From a beta proteobacterium L13 (GTDB lineage: Bacteria > Pseudomonadota > Gammaproteobacteria > Burkholderiales > Chromobacteriaceae), in NCBI GenBank assembly GCA_000335715.1, contig AMYZ01000002.1, positions 304,556 through 368,555 on the forward strand: a DNA stretch of 64,000 bases. Direction: 5' to 3'. Of the stretch, positions 34,001 through 42,699 are shown piece by piece. Within the stretch, counting starts at the first letter, position 1. Each line of letters starts with the position of its first letter. A model generated the notes under the pieces. That model saw nothing but the letters and a program-made list of their open reading frames with translations. It was not told where the DNA came from and ran no database searches. Position numbers and translations under genes: made by a program.

Positions 34001-34564
34001 ATGGGACTGCTGAATACCCTGCTGGAGCACAACCGTGCCTTCGTTGAAGCGCGCGAGTACGAACAATTCGAAACCGACAAATTCCCCGATAAAAACCTGG
34101 CCGTACTGGCCTGCATGGACGCGCGCCTGGTAGAGCTGCTGCCCAAGGCCATGGGCCTGAAAAACGGCGACGCCAAGCTCATCAAAAACGCAGGCGCGCT
34201 GGTGACCCACCAGTGGGGTTCGGTCATGCGCAGCCTGCTGGTAGCGGTATACGAGCTGCGTGCTGAAGAAATCTGCGTGGTCGCCCACCACGACTGCGGC
34301 ATGCGCGCCATCGACCCGGCACGCATTCTGGCCAATGCACAAGAGCGCGGCGTCAGCGCCGATACCATCAACACCCTGCGCGGTGCCGGTATCGACCTGG
34401 ACGCCTGGCTGAAGGGTTTCGACAATGTGCAAGACAGCGTGCGCCACACCGTGCACACCATCCGCAACCACCCGCTGATGCCCAAAGACATCCCGGTACA
34501 CGGCCTGGTGATTCACCCGGCCACCGGCCAGCTCGACCTGATTCTGGATGGCTACGCCAGCTGA
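34001..34564 (+). CDS. Beta-class carbonic anhydrase
   Basis: Carbonic anhydrase interconverts carbon dioxide and bicarbonate. The 187-residue protein has the zinc ligands in CMDARL (Cys and the Asp-Arg dyad) and HHDCG (His and Cys). The NAGALVTHQWGSVMRSLLVA segment is present as in short YtiB-like beta enzymes. The ATG at 34001 is supported by GGAG eight bases upstream; the longer in-frame reading begins in non-conserved sequence. It overlaps nadD by 17 bases. Confidence 0.9.
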   Translation: MGLLNTLLEHNRAFVEAREYEQFETDKFPDKNLAVLACMDARLVELLPKAMGLKNGDAKLIKNAGALVTHQWGSVMRSLLVAVYELRAEEICVVAHHDCGMRAIDPARILANAQERGVSADTINTLRGAGIDLDAWLKGFDNVQDSVRHTVHTIRNHPLMPKDIPVHGLVIHPATGQLDLILDGYAS

Positions 34565-35207
34565 GCAAGCACCATGCTGCGTGGGCGTGTTTGGCGGCAC
34601 CTTCGACCCCATCCACGCTGCGCACCTGCGCATGGCCGACGCGTTCTGGCAGCAATGCGCGCTCACGCGCCTGCACCTGATCCCCGCCGGCCAACCCTAC
34701 CACCGCCAGCAAGGCCCCGCCGCCAGCGCCACGCAGCGCCTGGCCATGGTGCAGCAAGCCATAGCCGGCAGGCCCGGCTGGCTGGCTGACGGGCGCGAAG
34801 TACAACGCGGGCGCCACGCCTATACCATTGAAACGCTGGAAGAAATCCGCGCCGAGCTGCCCCCGGGCTGCACACTGTGGTTTCTGGTGGGCGGCGACTC
34901 GCTGGAAAAGCTGCACACCTGGCACCGCTGGCGCGAGCTATTACAGCTAGCCAACCTGGCCGTGGCCATACGCCCGGGCTTCGACCCCGCCCGCCTGCAC
35001 CCCGATATCGCCAGCCACTGGCAGGCCGCGCAAGTATCTGATTTTTCAAACAGCGCGCCTTCCGGTACAATCCGCGCCCTGACCTTGCCACCCGTCCCCC
35101 TCTCTGCCACCGAACTGCGAGCCCGCCTCGCCAGTGGCAGCGACTGCAGCGGGCTGATTGCCAAGCCGGTACTGGCCTATATCCGCCAGCACCAGCTATA
35201 CCGGTAG
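34548..35207 (+). CDS. nadD: Nicotinate-nucleotide adenylyltransferase
   Basis: NadD adenylates nicotinate mononucleotide on the way to NAD. The 219-residue protein has the nucleotidyltransferase motif GVFGGTFDPIHAAHLRMAD (HxxH form) and the GGDSLEKLHTWHRW segment. The C-terminal PLSATELRARL corresponds to the ISSTxIR motif. It leads the common nadD-rsfS-rlmH order and overlaps the carbonic anhydrase gene. Confidence 0.95.
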   Translation: MATPAEQAPCCVGVFGGTFDPIHAAHLRMADAFWQQCALTRLHLIPAGQPYHRQQGPAASATQRLAMVQQAIAGRPGWLADGREVQRGRHAYTIETLEEIRAELPPGCTLWFLVGGDSLEKLHTWHRWRELLQLANLAVAIRPGFDPARLHPDIASHWQAAQVSDFSNSAPSGTIRALTLPPVPLSATELRARLASGSDCSGLIAKPVLAYIRQHQLYR

Positions 35208-35329
35208 ACGGTGGCAGGCTATTGATTGCACGTGCCGCCGTCCCGCGGCCGTTTGCTCTTTACGGGACCTCTGTTGGCACCGGACGCTGACGTGACATTA
35301 CGTCCCCGACACACTACTCAAGGAATACC

Positions 35330-35701
35330 ATGCAAGTTCAAGACATCGCCAAGCTGGCTGTAGAAGCCCTGGAAGACGTAAAAGGCAAAGATATCGTCGA
35401 GCTGGACACCACCCAGCTGACCTCGCTGTTTGCACGCCTGATCGTGTGCACCGGCGACTCCAACCGCCAGGTAAAAGCCCTAGCCAATAACGTGGCCGTG
35501 ACCCTGAAAGAAAAAGGTATCGACCTGGTGGGTACCGAAGGCCACGAAAGCGGCGAATGGGTACTGGTAGACGCCGGCGACGTAGTCATCCACGTGATGC
35601 TGCCCGCCGTACGCGACTACTACGATATCGAAGCGCTGTGGGGCGGCGAAAAGCCATCCTTCGTGCCGGTAGGCGGCCGCCCATGGAACGCTGCAGTCTA
35701 A
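35330..35701 (+). CDS. rsfS: Ribosomal silencing factor RsfS
   Basis: RsfS binds protein L14 on the large subunit and blocks subunit joining during starvation. The 123 residues match the family. Features include the DIVELDTTQLTSLFARLIVC start, the SNRQVKALANNV segment and GEWVLVDAGDVVIHVMLPAV. AAGGA lies upstream of the ATG. It follows nadD by 120 bases and is separated from rlmH by a terminator-like decamer hairpin. Confidence 0.95.
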   Translation: MQVQDIAKLAVEALEDVKGKDIVELDTTQLTSLFARLIVCTGDSNRQVKALANNVAVTLKEKGIDLVGTEGHESGEWVLVDAGDVVIHVMLPAVRDYYDIEALWGGEKPSFVPVGGRPWNAAV

Positions 35702-35722
35702 GCTAAGCCCATGCAGTAAACC

Positions 35723-35763
35723 GTTGGCCGCAGCCCCGCAAGGCGCTGCGGCCAACCTTTTTT
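35723..35763 (+). terminator. Terminator built from an inverted pair of decamers
   Basis: GTTGGCCGCAGC (35723-35734) pairs perfectly with GCTGCGGCCAAC (35745-35756) around a ten-base loop. It is followed by C and six T residues. It lies between rsfS and rlmH and has all the marks of an intrinsic terminator, with both stem arms made of the dispersed decamer. Confidence 0.85.
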
Positions 35764-35774
35764 GGGGAGCACCC

Positions 35775-36245
35775 ATGAAAATCACCCTGCTAGCCGTGGG
35801 CAGCAAGATGCCGCGCTGGGTAGACGACGCCTTTGGCGACTACGCCAAACGCTTTGGCCGCGACATCCAGTTCGAGCTCAAAGAAATCAAGCCGGAAAAA
35901 CGCGGCGGCGGCGTCACCGCCGAAAAAGGCATTGCCGCCGAACACGAGCGCATCGTGGCGGCCATTCCGCCGCGCAGCAAGCTGGTCATCCTGGACGAAC
36001 GCGGCAAGAACTGGACCTCGGTGCAGCTGGCTGGCGCCATGAAAGACTGGATGGCCGGCGGCGACGACATCTGCATCGTCATCGGCGGGGCCGACGGCCT
36101 GTCGCAAGCACTGAAAGCCCGTGCCGACATCATGCTGCAGCTATCGGCCATGACCCTGCCTCACGGCATGGTGCGCGTACTGCTGGCCGAACAGCTGTAC
36201 CGTGCGTACTCCATCCTGAATAACCACCCTTACCACAGGGAATAG
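35775..36245 (+). CDS. rlmH: 23S rRNA (pseudouridine1915-N3)-methyltransferase RlmH
   Basis: RlmH is a SPOUT-family enzyme that methylates pseudouridine 1915 in helix 69 of 23S rRNA. The 156-residue length is exact for the family. The knot region carries VIGGADGLSQALKARAD and the C-terminal TLPHGMVRVLLAEQLYRAYS is diagnostic. GGGGAG lies upstream of the ATG at 35775. The decamer terminator just upstream suggests at least partly independent expression from rsfS. Confidence 0.96.
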   Translation: MKITLLAVGSKMPRWVDDAFGDYAKRFGRDIQFELKEIKPEKRGGGVTAEKGIAAEHERIVAAIPPRSKLVILDERGKNWTSVQLAGAMKDWMAGGDDICIVIGGADGLSQALKARADIMLQLSAMTLPHGMVRVLLAEQLYRAYSILNNHPYHRE

Positions 36246-36304
36246 CAAAGCCATATTGCCTATGCCATGATGCTGGATTTACGGCACATCACCATCCCGA
36301 AATC

Positions 36305-38395
36305 ATGCAACGGCAGCGTTTTATTCTGGCAATAACACACGGCAGGCCACACTCATTGGTACCGACACTAGGCTACGGCCTGGCCATGCTACCGGCGCTT
36401 GCCAGTGCTACCGTCTTGCCCGAGCTGCTGGTCAGTGCCCCACGGCCAAGCCAGGCCGGCACCATCAGCAGCTGGCTATGGGAAAACGATGCCGCCAGCC
36501 CCCTGCCCCTGTCTGCCAATACAGTCAGCGCGGAGCAGCTGGCGCAATGGCAGGTACAACGGCTGGACGAACTGACCGGCTTGCAACCCGGCCTGCAGGC
36601 CAACCCCGAAAACGGCCAGCTATCCAATGGCCTGCAGCTGCGCGGCTTTGCCGTCACGCGCCCCTTGCTGGACGGCCTGCCCGATATCCAGCGCCTGTTT
36701 GTACGCGATATCGCCACCGTCGCCCGCATCGACACCCTGCGCGGGCCTGCGGCGCTACCCTTCGGCATCACCTCGCCCGGCGGCACCACCAACAGCATCA
36801 GCAAACAGCCCGGCAGGCAAACCCGCCAGCTCATTACCGTGCAACACCAGCTGCGTGCGCACAGCAAGCTGGCCATCGATAGCAGTGGCACGCTGGGCGA
36901 TGACGACAGCCCATGGACCTACCGCGCCATCCTGGCCGCACGCGGCGGCCCCGATGCGGCCAACCGCCAGCACACGGCACAGCTGACGCTACGCTGGCAA
37001 CATCAAGCCGATAGCTGGGTACAGCTGCAGGGCATGGCACAGGCCGATTATCAGCCATTCGACTTTGGTACCGTCATTAGCAATACCGGCCAGCCAGGCC
37101 AGCCGGCACAACCCGCCCAGGTGCAATACGACCAGCATTACATGCCGGCAGGCGGGGCACCGGCACGGCGGCATTACCAGCAATACACTGCAAGCGTAGT
37201 ACAAGCCTGCAGCGATACCTGCCAGCTGCAGGCGGACTACCGGCTAGGCCTGGCAGAGCGTAATGAAACACTGCTGGGCTTCTGGAGCGTGCAACCCCCC
37301 GGCCGCCTTTCCGGCTACTACACCCGCTACCGGGACGACTACCAGCAACACAGCTGGCAACTCAAGGCCAGCGAGCAGTGGCAAACCGGCCGCTGGCAGC
37401 ACCAGTTGGCCGCAGGCTATAGCCGCCACCGCCAGCAGTGGCACTTTACCGGCGAACAGAATATCGGCGGTTTCAGCCTGGCCACCCTGCAGCCGGATTT
37501 CAGCCAGCTACGCCTGGCGACACTACGCATGTCAGCGCGCTACAGCGACGAGCAACAAGCCGAACGTGCCTGGTGGCTGGCCGACCGCATCGCACTAGGC
37601 GGGCCACACTGGCTCAGCCTGGGCCTGCGCCGCCAGCACTACCATATCGACAGCGACCGCAGCGGCCGCGGGCGGCTACCGGTAGGCGACGATAGCGCGT
37701 CCGTCTGGCATGCCGGCTATACCCGGCAGCTGGGCACAGGGTGGCATGGCTACCTGTCGTGGCAAACCGGGCTGGAGCCCAACCGCGGGCAAGACCGCCA
37801 CGGCGGCTTCCTGCCCGCGCAGCGCAGCCGCCAGACCGAGCTGGGCCTGTACGGGCAATGGGCCGCGCAGGGGCGCTTGCAGCTGGCGGTCTTCAATCTG
37901 GCGCTGGACCGCCTGGCCATGGCCGACCCGCAAGACCGCACCGCGCTGATGGCAGCGGGGCAACGGCAAGTACAAGGCATGGAAGCCCAGACCAGCTGGG
38001 CACAGGGCCCATGGCAGCTGGCGGCCAACCTTACCCGTTTGCACACCGCTCAAAGCGTGAAAACCAGCGCAAGTTTGGGGGACGAGTTTGTCGGCGTCCC
38101 CCGCCTGAGCGCCGGGCTGCAGCTGCAACGGCAGCTACCCGATAGCAGCTGCCAGGTCTGGGCCGGGGTACAAGCCGCCGGGCCGCGCATGGCCGATGCG
38201 GCCAACACCCTGCGCTTGCCCGGCCATGCCAGGGTAGATACCGGGCTGCGCTGGCGCAGCTCGCCCGCGCAAGCCGTACAGCTGGGCATCGTCAACCTGC
38301 TGGACAAACGCTACGTCAGCGCCATCAGCGCCCCCGACACGCTATACCAAGGGCCACGCCGCCAGCTGTGGCTGAGCTACAGCCTGTCGCGCTAA
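36305..38395 (+). CDS. TonB-dependent outer-membrane receptor, siderophore type
   Basis: The 696-residue protein has an N-terminal signal region (GYGLAMLPALASA), a TonB-box-like ELLVSA, and a plug domain. The plug shows RLDELTGLQPGLQ, LRGFAVTRPLLDGLPD, RIDTLRGPAALPFG and SPGGTTNSISK. A 22-strand barrel follows and ends LWLSYSLSR after NLLDKRYVSA. The style is that of FpvA/FhuE-like ferric-siderophore receptors. No sigma factor, permease or synthesis gene is adjacent, so the ligand is unknown. No Fur box was evident by eye. Confidence 0.9.
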   Translation: MQRQRFILAITHGRPHSLVPTLGYGLAMLPALASATVLPELLVSAPRPSQAGTISSWLWENDAASPLPLSANTVSAEQLAQWQVQRLDELTGLQPGLQANPENGQLSNGLQLRGFAVTRPLLDGLPDIQRLFVRDIATVARIDTLRGPAALPFGITSPGGTTNSISKQPGRQTRQLITVQHQLRAHSKLAIDSSGTLGDDDSPWTYRAILAARGGPDAANRQHTAQLTLRWQHQADSWVQLQGMAQADYQPFDFGTVISNTGQPGQPAQPAQVQYDQHYMPAGGAPARRHYQQYTASVVQACSDTCQLQADYRLGLAERNETLLGFWSVQPPGRLSGYYTRYRDDYQQHSWQLKASEQWQTGRWQHQLAAGYSRHRQQWHFTGEQNIGGFSLATLQPDFSQLRLATLRMSARYSDEQQAERAWWLADRIALGGPHWLSLGLRRQHYHIDSDRSGRGRLPVGDDSASVWHAGYTRQLGTGWHGYLSWQTGLEPNRGQDRHGGFLPAQRSRQTELGLYGQWAAQGRLQLAVFNLALDRLAMADPQDRTALMAAGQRQVQGMEAQTSWAQGPWQLAANLTRLHTAQSVKTSASLGDEFVGVPRLSAGLQLQRQLPDSSCQVWAGVQAAGPRMADAANTLRLPGHARVDTGLRWRSSPAQAVQLGIVNLLDKRYVSAISAPDTLYQGPRRQLWLSYSLSR

Positions 38396-38410
38396 GGCCA
38401 GCCACCATGA

Positions 38411-38435
38411 AAAAGCCCCGCCTACTGCGCGGGGC
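38411..38435 (-). terminator. Intrinsic terminator of the lipoprotein gene
   Basis: On the minus strand GCCCCGC pairs with GCGGGGC around a seven-base loop and runs into TTTTT. It lies between the converging TonB-receptor and lipoprotein genes. Confidence 0.8.
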
Positions 38436-38482
38436 CAGGACACATCACGCCGACAACAGCCGGGCAACCTCAGTGGGCTTGA

Positions 38483-40291
38483 TCAATCGGGTAGTGCAGG
38501 CAACTGGTAATGCTGCCGGATCTTGGCAAATGCGGAAGCATTCATCCATACCCAGTCGAAGCCAAGCGCTTGCCTGCGGGTACCTTGGTACACTTTTCCG
38601 TTATGCAGGGTGTAAATCGGGTCGCGCCCCTGCTGGATACCCAAACGGGCTTTCAGGGCATCAGGGACGGTGAGCGTCAACACGGGAACGCCAGCAACGG
38701 TCTCTTCTTTCCAGCCACCCTCGTCAGCAAGCGTCGCTTGGTGCTGGACACTGTAGCCGCCACCCGGGTTAGCCGTCTTCTTGATCTGATAAAAGGCCAG
38801 TTTGTTACCGTTAAATCCCATCACCAAATCACGCTTATCATCAAAGCTACTGAATGCCAGCCAGTTGAAACCGGTGACAGTCTGGCCGTTCATGACGACG
38901 CCCGAGAAACTCTGACGCAAAGCCGCAAATGAAGCGCAATCAGAACGGTTCCCTTGGCTATCATGACAACTCATCGGATTACGGCCAGACATGCTGTACT
39001 TGTACGCCACTTGCTTGGGCGACATGTACATCGGATAAGCGGCGTCTTCTGCCGCAAAGCTGACTTTGGGGAACCAGGCTTGTGGTGACACCGCGCCCTT
39101 GGCCTTCATGACGTAACTCAGCTCGGTAGGCAACGCTACGCTCGGTTGCAACAGCAGCGTGCTGCTCGTATCCGGCTGGTAATCATAAAGCCAACCGTAA
39201 CTGTCCGGCAGCCATCCCTTCGTAGTCAGGATGGAAGACTGATCTGCGATACGCCAGTTGGCCCACTTGCCCTGCGCGTCCAGGTTGGTGTTAAAACAAG
39301 TGCTGGCCGTCTTGCCATTGGCTAGCGGGTCGCGACAGACCGAGGCGTAGCTGCCATCTACTGTCACATCGAAGAAGGTTTGGCCGATCAGTTGGTTGAT
39401 ATTGAACGAAGCCGATGGCGCTGCGGCAAGCAACGCCTGTTTCGTCAGGTGATCTGCCGATTGCAAGTCTTGCAGCTGCGTTTTCAAGGTTGTACTCAAC
39501 AGCGACTGTACTTTTGCCGGATCAATCTTCTGCCCGTCAGACAGTGTCTCGATGCTGGTGCCACTGCCGAGCAAGGTACTGAGCATTTGTCGTGCAGCCA
39601 TTACTTCCACACGTAACTGCTCTGCCGGCTTGACGGTGCCCGGCTTGGCCGCAAGGGTCGTGGAGACCGTTTTTTTGACTTCCCCAAGCAATACGGCCGT
39701 GGTCTGTGCCAACTTTTGCAACTTGGGATCCTTGGCTGCCACAAAGTCTGCTTGCTGGCCAAGAAGCGCCGTGCCACTACCCAGCGACAGCGTACCGATA
39801 ATCTTGGTTTCTGCCTCTGCAGCAGTCAGCCCGTTGCTCAGCATGTCTTCGGAAACCAGCGTCGTCAGCGGCGAAACAACCTGGGGATGTGCTGCCGGGG
39901 CCAGCAGTTCGAAGGCGGCCTTGCCGGCTTCTTTCAGGGTTTTGCCGCCATCGTCAGCATCTTTGGCCGTTTCGGGCACCACGACCAGCACGTGCGCGCT
40001 GGCCAGCTGGTCTGCTGTCAGCGTATGGGTCAGGTTGTAGCTACCATTGGCATCGGTAATAGCCTTGGCGCTATCGCACACCTTGTCGGCGTTAGTGTCC
40101 AGGCACACTTCCGCACCCTGCAGATAACCATCCACCACCTTGCCGCTCAGCGCCGCAGCGGTTGCGGCACTGCCACTGCCGGTACTGCCAGTACTGCTGC
40201 TACCGCTAGTCACACCACCGGCACCGCCGCCGCCGCCACAGGCACTCAATGCGGCCGCCACGGCCAACACCATCCACGTCTTCTGCATCAT
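38483..40291 (-). CDS. Large putative lipoprotein with regulatory-like N-terminal repeat
   Basis: The roughly 602-residue precursor has a lipoprotein signal (MVLAVAAALSACGGGGG, lipidated Cys at LSAC) and a Gly/Ser/Thr-rich tether. A domain like those of surface proteins follows: LSGKVVDGYLQGAEVCLDTN, ADKVCD, then DANGSYNLT, a carboxypeptidase-regulatory-like beta fold with possible calcium-binding Asp. The rest, residues 120-600, is unrecognised and has four to six cysteines suited to disulfides. GAGGG precedes two tandem ATGs; the first, at 40291, is used. It is divergent from the HTH-FW gene. The absence of exact decamers may hint at later acquisition. Confidence 0.82.
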   Translation of the reverse strand: MMQKTWMVLAVAAALSACGGGGGAGGVTSGSSSTGSTGSGSAATAAALSGKVVDGYLQGAEVCLDTNADKVCDSAKAITDANGSYNLTHTLTADQLASAHVLVVVPETAKDADDGGKTLKEAGKAAFELLAPAAHPQVVSPLTTLVSEDMLSNGLTAAEAETKIIGTLSLGSGTALLGQQADFVAAKDPKLQKLAQTTAVLLGEVKKTVSTTLAAKPGTVKPAEQLRVEVMAARQMLSTLLGSGTSIETLSDGQKIDPAKVQSLLSTTLKTQLQDLQSADHLTKQALLAAAPSASFNINQLIGQTFFDVTVDGSYASVCRDPLANGKTASTCFNTNLDAQGKWANWRIADQSSILTTKGWLPDSYGWLYDYQPDTSSTLLLQPSVALPTELSYVMKAKGAVSPQAWFPKVSFAAEDAAYPMYMSPKQVAYKYSMSGRNPMSCHDSQGNRSDCASFAALRQSFSGVVMNGQTVTGFNWLAFSSFDDKRDLVMGFNGNKLAFYQIKKTANPGGGYSVQHQATLADEGGWKEETVAGVPVLTLTVPDALKARLGIQQGRDPIYTLHNGKVYQGTRRQALGFDWVWMNASAFAKIRQHYQLPALPD

Positions 40292-40419
40292 CACACCCTC
40301 AAGCAATGTCATCGGTATCAACAGGGTGATTATGCCAATATCACTGTCAATTTGAGTTGACAAAGTCATGCTCAAATTATTGAAATAGTGCTAATCCATA
40401 TCGTCTTGGCCAGTCATCC

Positions 40420-41082
40420 ATGAAGCTGCCACTGCTTACTTATATCCGGCAACGTTGCCGCAACCTGGGCATGAGCATCAGCAAGCTGTGCGAAAACGCC
40501 GGGATCAGCCGCCAGACCCTGTACGCGCTGGAACAGAACCCGGACAAACAGCCGGAAATGCACACCCTGCTGGCACTAGCACAATCGCTTCAGGTACACC
40601 CCACCCAGCTACTGCAGCTGGTTTGTCACGCGCTGCCGATGACTTTGCAACACCAGCAGCAAAGCCAGCGTCTGGATGGCAGCGCCTTTATCCGGGATGT
40701 CAGTTACCCGGATGGCAGCCAGGTGGCAACCGGCCAAACCTTCACCAAAACCTGGGAGCTGCAAAACGTTGGCAAAACCGTCTGGGAAAACCGCTATCTG
40801 CAATGCGAGGACGAGCAAAGCGGGCAATACCACTATCGCGGCCAACCTTTATGCATCGCCGAAGGCTTAACGCCCCTGCGACGGCATATTGCGATACCGC
40901 GTACCTTGCCAGGAGAGCTGGTACAACTGAGCGTGGACTTCATCGCCCCGGCCACCGCAGCAACCGTTGTGTCGTACTGGAAGGCTTATCATGCCGACGG
41001 GCGACAGTGCTTTCCCGAGCACACCGGGTTATGGATAAAGGTGCAAGTGATCTCGCCCTTTACCGCGGCATACAGCACATGA
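40420..41082 (+). CDS. HTH (Xre-type) protein with NBR1-like FW domain
   Basis: Residues 5-65 form an Xre/Cro helix-turn-helix (SISKLCENAGISRQTLYALE). Residues 88-210 look like the FW or NBR1-type immunoglobulin-like domain: FIRDVSYPDGSQVATGQTFT, KTWELQNVGKTVW, then PGELVQLSVDFIAP and VVSYWKAYHADG. The four family tryptophans are visible at 112, 122, 187 and 205. In eukaryotes the domain serves selective autophagy; bacterial copies fused to HTH domains exist but have no established role. The protein probably binds DNA. It is divergent from the lipoprotein gene and could regulate it. Confidence 0.85.
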   Translation: MKLPLLTYIRQRCRNLGMSISKLCENAGISRQTLYALEQNPDKQPEMHTLLALAQSLQVHPTQLLQLVCHALPMTLQHQQQSQRLDGSAFIRDVSYPDGSQVATGQTFTKTWELQNVGKTVWENRYLQCEDEQSGQYHYRGQPLCIAEGLTPLRRHIAIPRTLPGELVQLSVDFIAPATAATVVSYWKAYHADGRQCFPEHTGLWIKVQVISPFTAAYST

Positions 41083-41170
41083 CCAGCGGCGCGACAATTT
41101 GCCGCATGGCCAGCCCAGCCTCGCGACTCATAGACTATTGCCCTACATCTTTCAGTCTGGAGCTTGAGTC

Positions 41171-41683
41171 ATGAAAACCCTGCTGCTTGGCGCCGCTCTC
41201 GCGCTCACCACCCTGCCTGCCCTGGCCCACGTCACCCTGGAAACCCAGCAAGCCGTTGCCGGCAGCGGCTACAAGGCAGTACTGCGCGTACCACATGGCT
41301 GCGATGGCAGCCCCACCACCAGCGTGCGCGTGCTGCTGCCGGAAGGCTTCCGCCTGGCCAAACCCATGCCCAAAGCAGGCTGGCAACTCACTACCGTGAA
41401 AAAAGCCGTGGTGCCGTTCGACAACCACGGCACCACCGTGCGTGAGGACGTGAGCGAAATCGAATGGCGTGGCGGCAACCTGCCCGACGATTTCTATGAC
41501 GAGTTCGTCTTCCGCGGCACGCTACCGGCCAAGGCAGGTGAAACCGCCTGGTTTAAAGTGGTACAAAAATGCGTGCGCGGTGAAACCCGCTGGGACGAGA
41601 TTCCAGCAGCAGACAGCAAGCCGGCCAAACCGGCTACCGGGGTAAAACTGACCCCGCCAGCCAGCCCGGCGCATAGCCACTAA
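41171..41683 (+). CDS. YcnI/DUF1775 periplasmic protein, probable copper binder
   Basis: The 170-residue precursor has a signal peptide (MKTLLLGAALALTTLPALA). Cleavage leaves histidine as the first mature residue (HVTLETQQAVAGSGYKAVLR). YcnI-type DUF1775 domains bind copper through this N-terminal histidine, and GCDGSPTTSVRVLLPEG is the next conserved segment. The C-terminal tail (PASPAHSH) is also histidine-bearing. No copper-transport gene is adjacent. A strong terminator follows. Confidence 0.88.
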   Translation: MKTLLLGAALALTTLPALAHVTLETQQAVAGSGYKAVLRVPHGCDGSPTTSVRVLLPEGFRLAKPMPKAGWQLTTVKKAVVPFDNHGTTVREDVSEIEWRGGNLPDDFYDEFVFRGTLPAKAGETAWFKVVQKCVRGETRWDEIPAADSKPAKPATGVKLTPPASPAHSH

Positions 41684-41700
41684 GCTGGCCGCAAGGTGAC

Positions 41701-41735
41701 AAAAAAGGGTGCTTCGGCACCCTTTTGCCTTTTTT
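41701..41735 (+). terminator. Intrinsic terminator after the YcnI-like gene
   Basis: AAAAGGGTGC pairs with GCACCCTTTT around the stable loop TTCG. A second T-run follows at about 41729. The remaining bases to 41914 are AT-rich leader of the next gene, with no other feature that I can support. Confidence 0.88.
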
Positions 41736-41914
41736 TTAGGCAAAAAAATTTTGCCTCGGCAACACCCCGCAAAGCCAGCTATAGCAGGCTTTAAGCCATA
41801 AGAATGCCCCTTCTCTAAGGATCACGTCTTTATAAATTCACCCAAAAACTGGAAATTCACCAAGATAATCAGTAACATGCATTTTCCGCCCGCAAGGGCA
41901 TTGGTTCTTTACTC

Positions 41915-42634
41915 ATGACTATACGACCGATACTGGCCGGGCTGATCGCCTTTGCCACCCTGCCTGCGGCCTGGGCCGACAGCTGGAGTGATATCCAAAC
42001 CGATCACGCTTTAGGCCTTTACCGCGAGCTGGATGACGCCATTGCGCCGGGCTTGGGTACCAAGCTGAACCCGGAGGCAGTACCGCCTTTCCGTAAGCCA
42101 CCGGCCGTCAAAGCCATCAAAGCGCTCGATATCCCGGTAGTAAAAGCGCCATCTTATGATGCGCGCCAGGCTGCCACTTTCAACAAATTGATCGCAAAAG
42201 TTGCCCGCGAGCAAAAAGTCGATCCCCAGCTGCTGCACGCCATCATTGCGGTGGAATCGGGCTACGACCCGGAAGCCCTGTCGCCCAAAGGCGCACAAGG
42301 CCTGATGCAGTTGATGCCGCAAACGGCTGCCCGTTTTGGTGCCAGCAACCCGGCAGACCCGCTGGACAATCTGCGAGCAGGTGCACGCTATGTGCGCTTC
42401 CTGCTGACAGCGTTCAAGCACGATATGCCCCTGGTCATCGCCGCCTATAACGCCGGCGAGGGCAGTGTCAGCAAGTACCGCAACAGTATCCCGCCCTACC
42501 CGGAAACCCGGATGTACGTGGCCAAGGTACTGGCTTCCTACGAGAAGCGCACAGGCCAGAGCCTGCTGCCTGCAAGCACCGCCACCGTGGGTGGCCGGGT
42601 ACGCGTGATCTTCCCGGCGGATACACCGCTGTAA
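41915..42634 (+). CDS. Lytic transglycosylase, SLT domain
   Basis: The enzyme cleaves peptidoglycan glycan strands in the periplasm. The 239-residue precursor has a signal peptide (MTIRPILAGLIAFATLPAAWA) and a linker. An SLT/goose-lysozyme-like domain carries the catalytic glutamate in HAIIAVESGYDPEALSPKGA, then GLMQLMPQTAARFG and VIAAYNAGEGSVSKY. The fold is that of small MltE/Slt-type proteins. It ends in a perfect terminator and converges on holA. Confidence 0.92.
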   Translation: MTIRPILAGLIAFATLPAAWADSWSDIQTDHALGLYRELDDAIAPGLGTKLNPEAVPPFRKPPAVKAIKALDIPVVKAPSYDARQAATFNKLIAKVAREQKVDPQLLHAIIAVESGYDPEALSPKGAQGLMQLMPQTAARFGASNPADPLDNLRAGARYVRFLLTAFKHDMPLVIAAYNAGEGSVSKYRNSIPPYPETRMYVAKVLASYEKRTGQSLLPASTATVGGRVRVIFPADTPL

Positions 42635-42656
42635 GCCAGCTTGCGCCCTGCGCAAC

Positions 42657-42688
42657 AAAAAGGCCGGATCTTTCGATCCGGCCTTTTT
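42657..42688. terminator. Bidirectional intrinsic terminator between SLT gene and holA
   Basis: AAAAAGGCCGGATC pairs with GATCCGGCCTTTTT around a four-base loop, with T runs available on both strands. Confidence 0.92.
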
Positions 42689-42699
42689 ATTTGCTCGTT

